64,000 nucleotides of DNA from Goodfellowiella coeruleoviolacea (GTDB taxonomy: Bacteria > Actinomycetota > Actinomycetes > Mycobacteriales > Pseudonocardiaceae): the NCBI RefSeq assembly GCF_024171785.1, contig NZ_JAMTCK010000010.1, positions 144,043-208,042 on the forward strand, written 5' to 3'. Below are positions 7,367-17,043 of the stretch, in pieces. The position numbers were made by a program, and so were the translations under genes. Below the pieces are notes generated by a model. It was not told where the DNA came from. It did no database searches and saw only the letters and a list, made by a program, of their open reading frames with translations. The first letter of the stretch is position 1. Each line of letters opens with the position of its first letter.

Positions 7367-9754
7367 ATGCGCACCAGCGAGGAGATCTACCACCGGGTGC
7401 GCTGGGACCCGCGCTTCGACCCGGCCCGGTTCGTCCTGGGCGTGGCGGTGCGCGGAGCCGAACCCCAACGGGTGCCCCTGCCCGCGTTCGTGCCCGGCGG
7501 CGACATCCCGTGGCACCGGGTGGTGTTCGTGGAGGCCGACGGCGAGCGGGTCTGGGACCGGGCGACCGGCCTGGACCGCATCGACGCCACCTCGGCCGGC
7601 CGCACCCTGAGGCAGCGCACCCTGCGCCCACCCCTGTTCACCGCCGTGACCCCGTTCGCCTGGGACGCCCTCGCCGGGTGGCAGCCCACCGCCAACACGC
7701 AACCCCGGGCCGCCGCCAGTGCCGGCCAGGCCACGGCCGACCAGCTGCGCGTGCTGACCTGGAACACGCTGTGGGACCGCTACGACAGCGACCGGATCGA
7801 CACCGCCCGACGCAGGCCGCTGCTGGTGGCGGCGCTGGCGCGGGCCGACGCGGACGTGATCGCGCTGCAGGAGGTGGAGGCCGAGCTGCTCGGCCTGCTG
7901 CTGCGCGCCGACTGGGTCCGCTCCGCCTACACGGTGAGCACCGACCCGGCCGGCGGGGACGTCGCCGACACCGGGCTCGTCCTGCTCAGCCGGCTGCCCG
8001 TGCTGGAGGCCGGCCGGCACGGGCTCGGCCCGCACAAGGCCGTGACCGCCATGACCGTGCAGGCCGCCGGAGACGCGCCGATCACGGTGGCGGTCACCCA
8101 CCTGACCAGCGACCACACCCGGGACGGCGCGGCCAGGCGGGAGGCCGAACTCGCCCGGCTGGTCGACCTGCTGGCCGGGGTGCCCGGACCGGTGGTGCTG
8201 CTGGGTGACTTCAACGACGGCGGCAGCACCCCCGGTGACGTGCTGGGCCTGCGGGACGCGTGGACCGAGGTGCACGGGCCCGACGACCGGACCGCGACCT
8301 TCGACCCACCGGCCAACCCGCTGGCGGCGATCTCCTCGCTGACCGGCCGGGCCAGCCGACTGGACCGGGTGCTGCTGCGCGGCCGCACCCTGCGCGCCAC
8401 CGACGCGACCCTGTCCGGCACCGCCCCCGCCACCCCGGACGGGCTGTTCCTCTCGGACCACTACGGCGTGGTCGTGGACCTGGCCGTCGGTGCGACCCGT
8501 GACCGAGCAGCCGAGGCGGTCGACGCGCGGCCGACACCCTGCGCATCGACCCGCGCCGCCGCCGAACCGGCGCACCCCACCGAGGCGGGGCAACGCCAGC
8601 AGGACGACCTGGTCGGGGACATCGTGCGGCGGCTGCGGGCCGGGCTGCCCGGGAGCGTCGTGCACGTCGTGGGCTCGCGCCGGCTGGGCTGCGCGCCCGC
8701 CGAGGCGGACCTGGACCTGGTGGCGGTGGTGCCGGGCGCGGTCGACATCGCCGACGTGCGGCACCGGGTGGGCACGGCCCTGCCGCAGGCGCGTGACGTG
8801 CGCGCGGTGACCGGGGCCCGGGTACGCGGGCTGCGGCTGCGCTGCGCCGAGTTCGGGGTGGACCTCGTCGTGGTCGGCAGCGCCGGCGTCGAGCCAGCCT
8901 CGGCCGTGGCGCGCCGGATGGACCTGGGGCGGGACGCCGCGATCGCGCTGAGCGCGGTCAGTGACGCGGACGCGCTGCTCGCCGCGGTCGGCCCGAACCG
9001 GGCCGCGTTCCAGCGGCTGGCCCGCGAGGTGAAGCAGTGGGCCCGGGCGCGCGGGCTGGACTCGGCGCCGTTCGGTGGCCTGCCGGGCCTGGCGTGGACC
9101 GTGCTGGCGGCCCACACGGTGCGCGAGGCGGGCGCACTCCCACCCGACCAGCTGCTGCGGGACTTCTTCGGCGGCTGGGCGGCCTGGGACTGGCGGCACC
9201 CGGTGGGCCTGTGGGACTCGGCCGGTCCCGCGGCGAATCCCGCACCGGACACGGGCGGGACCGCGCCGGCCGTGGCGATCACCACGCCCACCGCGCCGGT
9301 CCGACTGTGCAGCGACCAGGTCGGCACGGGCGGCCGTGACCTGCTGACCCAGGAGCTGTACCAGGCGTGGGAGGTCGTGGTGGCGGCGGCGGAGCGCGGC
9401 CAGGACCCGCGACCCGAGTTGCTGGCCGCGCCGCCGTTGCACCGCCGCCACCGGGCGTGGGCGGTGGTCACCGTGCGAGCGGAGCGCGCCGAGCGGCTCG
9501 CGGACGCGGTGGGCCGGGTCCGGGGGCGGATGCGCGCGCTGCTCGCCGCCGTGGACCACGCCGGGGCCACCGACGCGCACGCGTGGCCCCGCCCGGTCGC
9601 CTCCGAGCCGGGACTGGTGCGGTGGGCGATCGGGCTCGGGCGCACCCCACCGGACGCGGCCACGCTGGCCGGCATCGCCCAGGACTGGACGGCGGGGCTG
9701 CGCGGGGTCAGCGTGGCGTGGCTGCCCGGCGGCGAGCCGCCGACCCCGCGTTGA
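7367..9754 (+). CDS. DUF504/MJ1316 + endonuclease/phosphatase (EEP) + poly(A)-polymerase-like nucleotidyltransferase fusion
   Basis: This 795-residue protein starts 3 bases after the ligase, with AGGGGTGA as ribosome site, so the two are co-translated. Residues 1-85 match DUF504/MJ1316, proposed to recognise RNA cyclic-phosphate ends (TSEEIYHRVRWDPRFDPARF, IPWHRVVFVEADG). Residues about 125-375 are an EEP phosphoesterase: LTWNTLWDR, ALQEVEAELL, VLLGDFNDGG, LSDHYGVVVDL. From about 405 comes a nucleotidyltransferase with GSRRLGCAPAEADLDLV (metal Asp pair) and VDLVVVG. It is followed by a helical domain (AREVKQWARARGLDS, LLRDFFGGWAAWDWRHPVGL) resembling the central domain of eukaryotic poly(A) polymerases. 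The fusion could trim or dephosphorylate RNA 3' ends and add nucleotides before the neighbour ligates. Enzyme order and substrate are inference. Confidence 0.85.
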   Translation: MRTSEEIYHRVRWDPRFDPARFVLGVAVRGAEPQRVPLPAFVPGGDIPWHRVVFVEADGERVWDRATGLDRIDATSAGRTLRQRTLRPPLFTAVTPFAWDALAGWQPTANTQPRAAASAGQATADQLRVLTWNTLWDRYDSDRIDTARRRPLLVAALARADADVIALQEVEAELLGLLLRADWVRSAYTVSTDPAGGDVADTGLVLLSRLPVLEAGRHGLGPHKAVTAMTVQAAGDAPITVAVTHLTSDHTRDGAARREAELARLVDLLAGVPGPVVLLGDFNDGGSTPGDVLGLRDAWTEVHGPDDRTATFDPPANPLAAISSLTGRASRLDRVLLRGRTLRATDATLSGTAPATPDGLFLSDHYGVVVDLAVGATRDRAAEAVDARPTPCASTRAAAEPAHPTEAGQRQQDDLVGDIVRRLRAGLPGSVVHVVGSRRLGCAPAEADLDLVAVVPGAVDIADVRHRVGTALPQARDVRAVTGARVRGLRLRCAEFGVDLVVVGSAGVEPASAVARRMDLGRDAAIALSAVSDADALLAAVGPNRAAFQRLAREVKQWARARGLDSAPFGGLPGLAWTVLAAHTVREAGALPPDQLLRDFFGGWAAWDWRHPVGLWDSAGPAANPAPDTGGTAPAVAITTPTAPVRLCSDQVGTGGRDLLTQELYQAWEVVVAAAERGQDPRPELLAAPPLHRRHRAWAVVTVRAERAERLADAVGRVRGRMRALLAAVDHAGATDAHAWPRPVASEPGLVRWAIGLGRTPPDAATLAGIAQDWTAGLRGVSVAWLPGGEPPTPR

Positions 9755-11702
9755 GCCGTGCGCCCCGCTCGGCGAGCCACCCGCATAACGCGAAGAAACC
9801 GCTGGCAGGTATTCGAATCGATGCGTCAACGAATTATGACAGCAGAATCGGCGTGAGCGCCGCTCGGTGAACTGTGCGGGACAGGATGTCATCGTGGGAT
9901 CACGCCGGCCGTGATCTCGCCGTGATGCGTTCGTCTGCTTCGCGAGCTTCGCCTGATCGAGGTCGATCAGCAGGGCGGGTGGCGCTGACTTCCGACTACC
10001 TGGTTCGTGTCGAGCCGCTTCTGCGGTCGTTGTGCTTCGCGCTGTGCGCACGGTCAGGTGCTCGTCGCCTGGAAGTCGGGTGAATAACCGCGGAAAGCCG
10101 GCCGGGTGGGGCGACTGCGCCGGGCGGCGGGGGGAACTGCGGCGAACTGGTGGGAGCCCAACTCCGACGGCTTGGTGAGTGGCCGGTCGACAACGCGGAC
10201 GTTATTTCCCTATTGCCGAGAACGAGCCGCAATACCCCGTTCCACGCCACCCCGGGTGGGTGACGATGGCACGGCCGTCGGGTGAGGCCGCCCAGGTGAT
10301 CAACACGGTGTCGCCCTCGGCCGCCGTCCCGGTCGGATGCCCTGCTCAGCCGTGCCCGACGCGGACATCAGCACCCGGGGCAGCCGCCCGGGGCGAGCTG
10401 TCCGGCGCCGCTCGACGGGCGGCCCCACCCACCGGGCGAACGGAGCCGACGGCGAAACCGGCCACCTCGACCGACGGCGAAACCGCCCGGGCGCACCGGT
10501 CGCGTCAGTCTTCCCGCACCATTTCGGCCAGCGGCGCCAGATCCGGCCGGCGAACGGCAATTGGTTCCTCAGGACGCGGTTGGCGGGGACAGCGTGGAAA
10601 AGACACCCGCCGTGTTTCGCTGTTCGCCGTTAACCGAGCCCCGCGGTTGACGCGGTGCGCGGGCACGGGTGAGTCGAATGAGGTGAATCGGTAAAACACC
10701 GGCTCCGGTGGCGGTCGTTGCTCGGGTGTTGGCGGTGTGATCGGGTTGGCCGCCGAGTTCACCGGTGGTGGGTGTGGGAGAACCCCACTGCTCGCCCAAT
10801 CCAGGTGATGGCGCAATACCGTGCGACAGCCGTGACCACATCGCCCGGGCGGCCCGCCGGATATGCGTTTGTCCCCGGGACGCCGAGCCGGGCGGGGGTG
10901 GGCGGAACGAGGACCGAGGACGGGGTGTGAGCGGGTGACGCGCCAGGCGGACGACCGGCGGCGAGACCAGGGGCGGCCCGGCTCCCGGGAGCGCGCCCGC
11001 CGGGCCGCCCGCGCGCGTGCACCGGGGTTCGGCCACCGCCACCCGGTCCCAGCCCGGGCTGTTCGGCTGTCGGAGCAGCCGGGGCGCGGTAGTTTCGCGC
11101 TCCCGATCCGCGTTCCACGTCCCGGGCACCGCGGTGTCCACATCGGAGAGACAGGGATGTGGTGTGGCCACTGGACCGGGGCGGCACCGTGCGAGGTGCT
11201 GGCGTCGAACAGCACCCACCGGGGGCTGCCGGCGTCGCCTGTCCGCGCCCGGTGTGGTTCGTGTGCCGAGCACGACCGGCTCAGTCCGATGAGGACTGTC
11301 CACACAGGCGTCCGAAGTCGTGGCCGCGCCGGCGACTCCGCCACCGTTGCGGCCATCGGGGCCGGCGGCCGGCGGACGCGGCCTTTCGCTTTCCTACGCT
11401 TTTGTTTCTCCGGTCAGCGGTATTGAGGATACGAGCAGCGGGCCGGGCCGGCCATTCCACGCCCGATCTACTGACCATTCCCACCTGACACAGCGCGTCG
11501 TCGTGCCTGTCCGCATGGAACGGGATACCGTCTGTCACGACCATTGTCGGATCAGACCCGGGCAACGTTCCTGGCGTCTCGCGGACACCCGGCTCGCACG
11601 AACCCCGGATAGCCCCGGACCGGATCTCGATGTCAACGCATTGCGGAGCAGGCACATGGTGGTCGGCTCACCGAGGCGACCACAGTGGACGGAGGACGGC
11701 GC
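9755..11702. other. long intergenic region before the polyketide cluster
   Basis: About 1.95 kb with no reading frame that looks like a protein: every long frame is rich in Arg/Pro/Ala and lacks recognisable motifs. The AT content is a little higher in patches (9800-9850, 11380-11470). It must contain the promoter of the polyketide operon at 11703. I cannot identify a regulator gene, an RNA gene or clear remains of a mobile element in it. A short direct repeat lies at 10446-10485. Confidence 0.5.
10446..10485. repeat. 15-bp direct repeat pair
   Basis: CCGACGGCGAAACCG occurs at 10446-10460 and again at 10471-10485, a period of 25 bases. It lies in the gene-free stretch. Two tandem copies about two and a half helix turns apart could be a regulator site; nothing else supports a role. 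Confidence 0.5.
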
Positions 11703-12044
11703 ATGAACAGAACGCTTATCGTGGCCAAGATCTCCCCCGATGCGGAGCATCAGGTAGCAGAGATATTCGCCGAGTCCGATCGCACGGAACTCCCCGAGAT
11801 CGCCGGCGTCGCCCACCGCTCCCTGTATCGCCTCGACGACCTGTACGTGCACGTGATCGAAACCCGCGAGGCGGGCGGCCAGGCCGTCGAGACCGCGCGC
11901 CACCACCCCGAGTTCGCCCGGGTGAGCCAACGGCTGCGCCCCTACATCTCGCCGTACCTGCCGACCTGGCAGTCACCCAACGACGCCATCGCCCGGTGCT
12001 TCTACACCTGGGACAGCGGTGGCCGAACGGGTGAACCGCGATGA
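11703..12044 (+). CDS. TcmI-family type II polyketide cyclase
   Basis: The 113-residue protein begins [22 protein letters not shown] and has the TcmI-family pattern: [31 protein letters not shown], then a C-terminal [15 protein letters not shown]. TcmI-like proteins are small dimeric ferredoxin-fold enzymes that direct late ring closures of aromatic polyketides. The ATG at 11703 follows GGAGG by 7-8 bases. It is the first gene of the polyketide operon and its stop overlaps the next start (ATGA). The exact ring it closes cannot be predicted. Confidence 0.88.
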   Translation: MNRTLIVAKISPDAEHQVAEIFAESDRTELPEIAGVAHRSLYRLDDLYVHVIETREAGGQAVETARHHPEFARVSQRLRPYISPYLPTWQSPNDAIARCFYTWDSGGRTGEPR

Positions 12045-13738
12045 CCCCGGTCGACACCACCGAGGTGGTGCGCTGGATCCGCTGTGCGGGGTGCCAGACC
12101 CTGCAGTACGCCAAGAAACTCGACCGCAACCTGCGGGTCTGCCCGGAGTGCGGGACCTACCAGCGGCTGACCGCGCAGGAGCGGCTCACCCAGCTCACCG
12201 ACGCCGACAGCTTCGTCCCGCTGGCCGAGACCGTCCGCTCGGTCGACGCCCTGGGGTTCACCGACAGCGAGCCCTATCCCGAACGGCTGACCGCCGCGCA
12301 GGCGGCGACCGGGATGGCCGACGCGGTGCTGGCCGGCACCGCGACCATCGGCGGTGTGCCCGTGGCCGTGGCCGTGATGGATTTCCGGTTCATGGGCGGC
12401 AGCCTGGGCGCCGCGGTGGGCGAGGCCATCACCCGCACCGCGGAGACCGCGCTGCGGCAGCGGACCCCGCTGCTGATCGTCACCGCCTCGGGTGGGGCCC
12501 GGATGCAGGAGGGCTGTCTGTCGCTCATGCAGATGGCCAAGACCAGCCAGGCGATCGGCCGGATGCGCGCGGCCGGACTGCTGAGCATCAGCCTGCTCAC
12601 CGACCCGACCTACGGCGGGGTGGCCGCCTCGTTCGCCACCAACTGCGACGTGGTCGTGGCCGAGAGCGGAGCCAGGATGGGCTTCGCCGGGCCACGGGTG
12701 ATCGAGCAGACGATCCGCCAGCGCCTGCCCGAGGACTTCCAGACCGCGGAGTTCCTGCTCGCCCACGGGCAGGTCGACGCGGTGCGCGACCGACGCGAAC
12801 TGAAGCCGTGGCTGGAGGCGCTGCTGCGGGCGGTCACCCCCGACCCCGCCCGACCGGAACCGTCCACACCGGACATCCTGGTCCGCGATCCCGGCCAGCT
12901 CGGCCAGGACGACGCCTGGCAGGTGGTGGCCACGGCCCGGGACGTGAACAGGCCCACCACCCTGGACTACGTCGCCCGCGTCTTCGACTCGTTCGTGGAG
13001 CTGCACGGCGACCGGGCCTTCGGCGACTGCCCCGCCGTCATCGCCGGCCTGGCCCGCTTCGACGGTCACCCGATCGCGGTCATCGGCCACCAGAAGGGGC
13101 ACACCACCAAGGAGCTGGTGGCCCGCAACTTCGGCATGCCCAAGCCCGAGGGGTACCGCAAGGCGCTGCGCGTCATGCGGCTGGCCGCCAGGCTCGGTGT
13201 CCCCATCGTGACCTTTGTGGACACTCCGGGGGCCTATCCCGGCATCGACGCCGAGGAACGCGGCCAGTCGGCGGCCATCGCCGAGAACATCGTGGAGATG
13301 ACCGCACTGCCCACCCCGGTGATCACCGTGGTCACCGGAGAGGGTGGCAGCGGCGGCGCGTTGGCACTGGCGGTGTCCGACCGGGTCCTGTTGCTGGCCA
13401 ACGCCGTCTACTCGGTCATCAGCCCGGAGGGGTGCTCGGCGATCCTCTGGGGTGACCCGGCCGCGGCCCCCGAGGCCGCGCGCCGCCTGCGGATCACCGC
13501 GCGCGAGCTGCTCACCCTGGGCGTGGTCGACGCGGTGGTTCCCGAACCCGACGGCGGCACGCAGCACGACCCCACCCGGGCGGCCGGCCTGGTCGCCGCC
13601 GCGCTGCGGGAAAGCCTGGCCGAGCTGCGGCCGAGGGACACCGCCGAACTCGTCGAGACCCGACGGCAGCGGTTCCGCTCCTTCGGCATCACCCAGTGCA
13701 CCGGATTCGACGGACGACCAAGGGGAGAGGTGGCGTAG
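12041..13738 (+). CDS. accDA: acetyl-CoA carboxylase carboxyltransferase, fused beta-alpha (AccD-AccA)
   Basis: This 565-residue protein joins both carboxyltransferase halves. Residues 1-285 are AccD-like, with an N-terminal zinc ribbon (Cys15, Cys18, Cys34, Cys37), [22 protein letters not shown] and [11 protein letters not shown]. Residues about 305-560 are AccA-like, with [43 protein letters not shown] and [15 protein letters not shown]. It transfers the carboxyl group from carboxybiotin to acetyl-CoA to give malonyl-CoA. With accB and accC next door the cluster carries a complete acetyl-CoA carboxylase, presumably dedicated to malonyl-CoA supply for the polyketide synthase. The start overlaps the cyclase stop by 4 bases. 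Confidence 0.95.
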   Translation: MTPVDTTEVVRWIRCAGCQTLQYAKKLDRNLRVCPECGTYQRLTAQERLTQLTDADSFVPLAETVRSVDALGFTDSEPYPERLTAAQAATGMADAVLAGTATIGGVPVAVAVMDFRFMGGSLGAAVGEAITRTAETALRQRTPLLIVTASGGARMQEGCLSLMQMAKTSQAIGRMRAAGLLSISLLTDPTYGGVAASFATNCDVVVAESGARMGFAGPRVIEQTIRQRLPEDFQTAEFLLAHGQVDAVRDRRELKPWLEALLRAVTPDPARPEPSTPDILVRDPGQLGQDDAWQVVATARDVNRPTTLDYVARVFDSFVELHGDRAFGDCPAVIAGLARFDGHPIAVIGHQKGHTTKELVARNFGMPKPEGYRKALRVMRLAARLGVPIVTFVDTPGAYPGIDAEERGQSAAIAENIVEMTALPTPVITVVTGEGGSGGALALAVSDRVLLLANAVYSVISPEGCSAILWGDPAAAPEAARRLRITARELLTLGVVDAVVPEPDGGTQHDPTRAAGLVAAALRESLAELRPRDTAELVETRRQRFRSFGITQCTGFDGRPRGEVA

Positions 13739-14227
13739 ATGTCCACGGAACCCACGTTCGCGGCCAGCATGGAACTGGCCGAGCTGCGCGAGCAGACCAG
13801 GCGGCTGGCCAACGACCTGGCCGGCTCGCTGCGCCGCATCAAGGTCAGCTCCGGGCAGACATGCATCGAGGTGGAGTGGCAGCAGCCGGCAGCCACCGGC
13901 GCCAGCCCGGTCGCGGCCCCGGCCGCCCCGGCGGAGAGCACCGGCACCGAGGAGACGGCCGAGCCCGAGCCAGGGGGAGTGCCGGTCACCTCGCCGATGG
14001 TGGGAACCTTCTACGGTTCCCCCAAACCGGGCGCGGACCCGTTCGTGTCGGTGGGCGCGATGGTCGAGCCCGGCCAGACCATCGGGCTGATCGAGGCCAT
14101 GAAGCTGTTCAACCCGATCACCGCCGAATGCGGCGGTGTGGTCACCGAGATCCTGGTGCGGGACGCCGAACCGGTCGAGTACGGCCAGCCGCTGATGACT
14201 CTCGTCACAGAACCGGGCCAGCCCTGA
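13739..14227 (+). CDS. accB: biotin carboxyl carrier protein of acetyl-CoA carboxylase
   Basis: The 162-residue protein has an N-terminal helical part, an Ala/Pro/Glu-rich linker (about 50-80) and a C-terminal biotinyl domain: SPMVGTFYGSPKPGADPFV and the biotinylation motif EAMKLFNP with Lys122. It carries CO2 as carboxybiotin between AccC and the AccDA fusion. The ATG at 13739 follows the accDA stop directly, with GGGGAGAGG just upstream, so it is translationally coupled. Confidence 0.95.
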   Translation: MSTEPTFAASMELAELREQTRRLANDLAGSLRRIKVSSGQTCIEVEWQQPAATGASPVAAPAAPAESTGTEETAEPEPGGVPVTSPMVGTFYGSPKPGADPFVSVGAMVEPGQTIGLIEAMKLFNPITAECGGVVTEILVRDAEPVEYGQPLMTLVTEPGQP

Positions 14228-14386
14228 GGAACACCGGGCACCCGAACCCGAAACACCCCGCATTCCGAGTCGCGCCCACACCCGAGTCACAGCAAGCTCA
14301 GTCGCGGTAGTCCGGTCATCGGCGACGCAACCGTCAGCACGGCGGCGGATCCGGTGGCCGTTGTTGGCCGGATAGGACGGTGTCCC

Positions 14387-15742
14387 ATGCTCGACAAGGT
14401 TCTCATCGCCAACCGCGGCGAGATCGCGGTTCGGATCGCGCGGGCCTGCCGTGAACTCGGCGTGCGGTCGGTGGGCGTGTACTCGACGGCTGACCGGGAC
14501 CCCGTGGTGTTGCGGCACTTCGACGAAGTGGTCCACATCGGACCGCCGGCCGGCCGGCGCAGCTACCAGAACGCGGCCGCGCTGATCGAGGCCGCGCTGC
14601 ACACCGGTGCGGACGCCATCCACCCGGGTTACGGGTTTCTGTCCGAGGATCCCGACTTCGCCGAGATCTGCGCGGACAACGGGCTGACCTTCATCGGTCC
14701 GCGACCGGACGTGATGAGCGATCTGGGTGACAAGTCCACGGCCCGCCGGCTGATGCGCGAGCAGGGCATGCCCCTGCTGCCCGGCAGCGTCGCCGCACTG
14801 CCCACCGCCGGCAAGGCCAGGGAGTTCGCCGACTCCATCGGCTACCCGGTGATCATCAAGACGGTGGCCGGCGGTGGCGGCAAGGGCATGGTGGTGGTCG
14901 ACTCGCCGGCCGACATCGAGCGCGCCTACGGCGAGGCCCGCGTCACCGCGCTGGCGCTGTTCGGTGACGACCGGGTCTACCTGGAGCGCTACCTGGCCCG
15001 CGCCCGCCACGTCGAGGTCCAGCTGCTGTGCGACCACCACGGCAACGGCGTGCACCTGGGCACCAGGGACTGCACCGTGCAGCGCCGGCACCAGAAGCTC
15101 ATCGAGGAGGGGCCCGCCCCCGCGCTGGCGCCAGGTACCACCGACGAGATGGCCAGCACCGCACTGCGCGCCGCCCTGGCCGTGGGCTTCACCGGAGTGG
15201 GCACGGTGGAGTTCCTGGTCGACGCCGACGAGCGCTACTACTTCATGGAGATCAACACCAGGATCCAGGTCGAACACCCGGTCACCGAGATGATCACCGG
15301 CATCGACCTGGTGCAGGAACAGATCCTGGTGGCCGCCGGCTACCCGCTGCGCCTGCGCCAGGACGACATCACGCTGCGCGGCTGCGCCATCGAGTGCCGG
15401 GTCAACGGCGAGGACCCGGCACGCAACTTCGTGCCCACCGCAGGCACCGTGGAGCGGTTCATCCCACCCGGCGGCCCGTTCACCCGGGTGGACACCCACG
15501 CCTTCGCCGGCTACCGGCTGGGCCCGCACTACGACTCACTACTGGCCAAGGTCGTGATCTGGGCGCCGGACCGGGAACGGGCGCTCAACCGGATGGACCG
15601 GGCACTGCGCGAGTTCGATGTGGACGGTCCCGGAGTCAGGACCACCATCCCGTTCCTGCGCCAGGTGCTGGCCAACCCGGATTTCCGCAAGGCCGAGCAC
15701 TCCACGGCGATCGTCGACCAGTTGCTCGACACCGACGGCTGA
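14387..15742 (+). CDS. accC: acetyl-CoA carboxylase biotin carboxylase subunit
   Basis: The 451-residue protein is a canonical biotin carboxylase of the ATP-grasp family: MLDKVLIANRGEIAVRIARA at the start, HPGYGFLSE, KTVAGGGGKGM (ATP-binding glycine loop), EINTRIQVEHPVTE and ECRVNGEDPARNF. It carboxylates biotin on AccB using ATP and bicarbonate. I chose the ATG at 14387, preceded by AGGACGG, rather than the upstream in-frame GTG at 14354, because the family starts at this position. A gap of about 160 bases separates it from accB, so it may also have its own promoter. Confidence 0.95.
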   Translation: MLDKVLIANRGEIAVRIARACRELGVRSVGVYSTADRDPVVLRHFDEVVHIGPPAGRRSYQNAAALIEAALHTGADAIHPGYGFLSEDPDFAEICADNGLTFIGPRPDVMSDLGDKSTARRLMREQGMPLLPGSVAALPTAGKAREFADSIGYPVIIKTVAGGGGKGMVVVDSPADIERAYGEARVTALALFGDDRVYLERYLARARHVEVQLLCDHHGNGVHLGTRDCTVQRRHQKLIEEGPAPALAPGTTDEMASTALRAALAVGFTGVGTVEFLVDADERYYFMEINTRIQVEHPVTEMITGIDLVQEQILVAAGYPLRLRQDDITLRGCAIECRVNGEDPARNFVPTAGTVERFIPPGGPFTRVDTHAFAGYRLGPHYDSLLAKVVIWAPDRERALNRMDRALREFDVDGPGVRTTIPFLRQVLANPDFRKAEHSTAIVDQLLDTDG

Positions 15743-16537
<795 letters not shown>

Positions 16538-16547
16538 AGAACTGGGT

Positions 16548-16583
16548 GGGGTCTGGGCGGCCACCCCGGGCCGCCCAGACCCC
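16548..16583 (+). other. very stable intercistronic hairpin
   Basis: GGGGTCTGGGCGGCC (16548-16562) and its exact complement (16569-16583) form a 15-bp stem with a 6-nt loop between the aromatase and cupin genes. No T run follows, so it is more likely an RNA-processing or stability element, or a partial terminator, that sets the ratio of upstream to downstream messages. Confidence 0.65.
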
Positions 16584-16623
16584 GGTCGGAGTCCACGCAG
16601 TCACCACGACAGGAGAAGCGACG

Positions 16624-17043
16624 ATGAGCGCCACCATTCACAGGACCGTCTCCGTCCGGGACATTCCGCCCGACCACCGCCGCGGCGCGGCCATCCGCGT
16701 GCTGCTCGGCCCCAAGACGGTGGGCAGCACCTCGGGCTTCATGGGAGTGGCCGTCCTCGCGCCCGGCGAGGCCATCGCCGAGCACTACCACCCCTACAGC
16801 GAGGAGTTCCTCTACGTCGTGCGCGGCACGCTCACCGTGGACCTCGACGACGAGCCCGTCGTGGTCGGCGCGGAGCAGGGCGTGCTGGTGCCGATCAAGG
16901 TCCGCCACCGGCTGCGCAACCACGGTGACGAGCCGGTGCAGGCGGTCTTCCACCTCGGCCCGCTGGCGCCCCGGCCCGACCTCGGCCACGTCGACACCGA
17001 GACCGCCGAGCAGGCGGCCGAGTTCACCGCGAGGCACGCATGA
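16624..17043 (+). CDS. cupin-domain polyketide-associated protein
   Basis: The 139-residue protein is a single cupin: [30 protein letters not shown] (His/His/Glu metal-ligand pattern) and a second motif [19 protein letters not shown]. Small cupins of this kind occur in spore-pigment clusters (WhiE ORFII-like), where they are thought to act as cyclases or modifying enzymes. The ATG follows CAGGAGAAGCG. Its stop overlaps the KS-alpha start (ATGA), so stoichiometric expression with the ketosynthase is likely. Confidence 0.88.
   Translation: MSATIHRTVSVRDIPPDHRRGAAIRVLLGPKTVGSTSGFMGVAVLAPGEAIAEHYHPYSEEFLYVVRGTLTVDLDDEPVVVGAEQGVLVPIKVRHRLRNHGDEPVQAVFHLGPLAPRPDLGHVDTETAEQAAEFTARHA

Noticed and set aside
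4229-10051. A 1940-codon open frame on the minus strand crossing the RNA-repair genes
   Set aside because: It is an antisense frame kept open by high GC. It is repetitive Gly/Arg/Pro/Gln-rich, and only its end (the second half of the DUF1152 protein) is real.
10569-11303. A 244-codon minus-strand frame in the gap before the polyketide cluster
   Set aside because: It is Arg/Pro-rich with no motif, no ribosome site and no coding-like pattern. The same holds for the plus-strand frame at 10179-10694.
12002-15529. A 1175-codon minus-strand frame opposite the acetyl-CoA carboxylase genes
   Set aside because: It is composition-driven; the plus strand has complete AccDA, AccB and AccC with all catalytic motifs.
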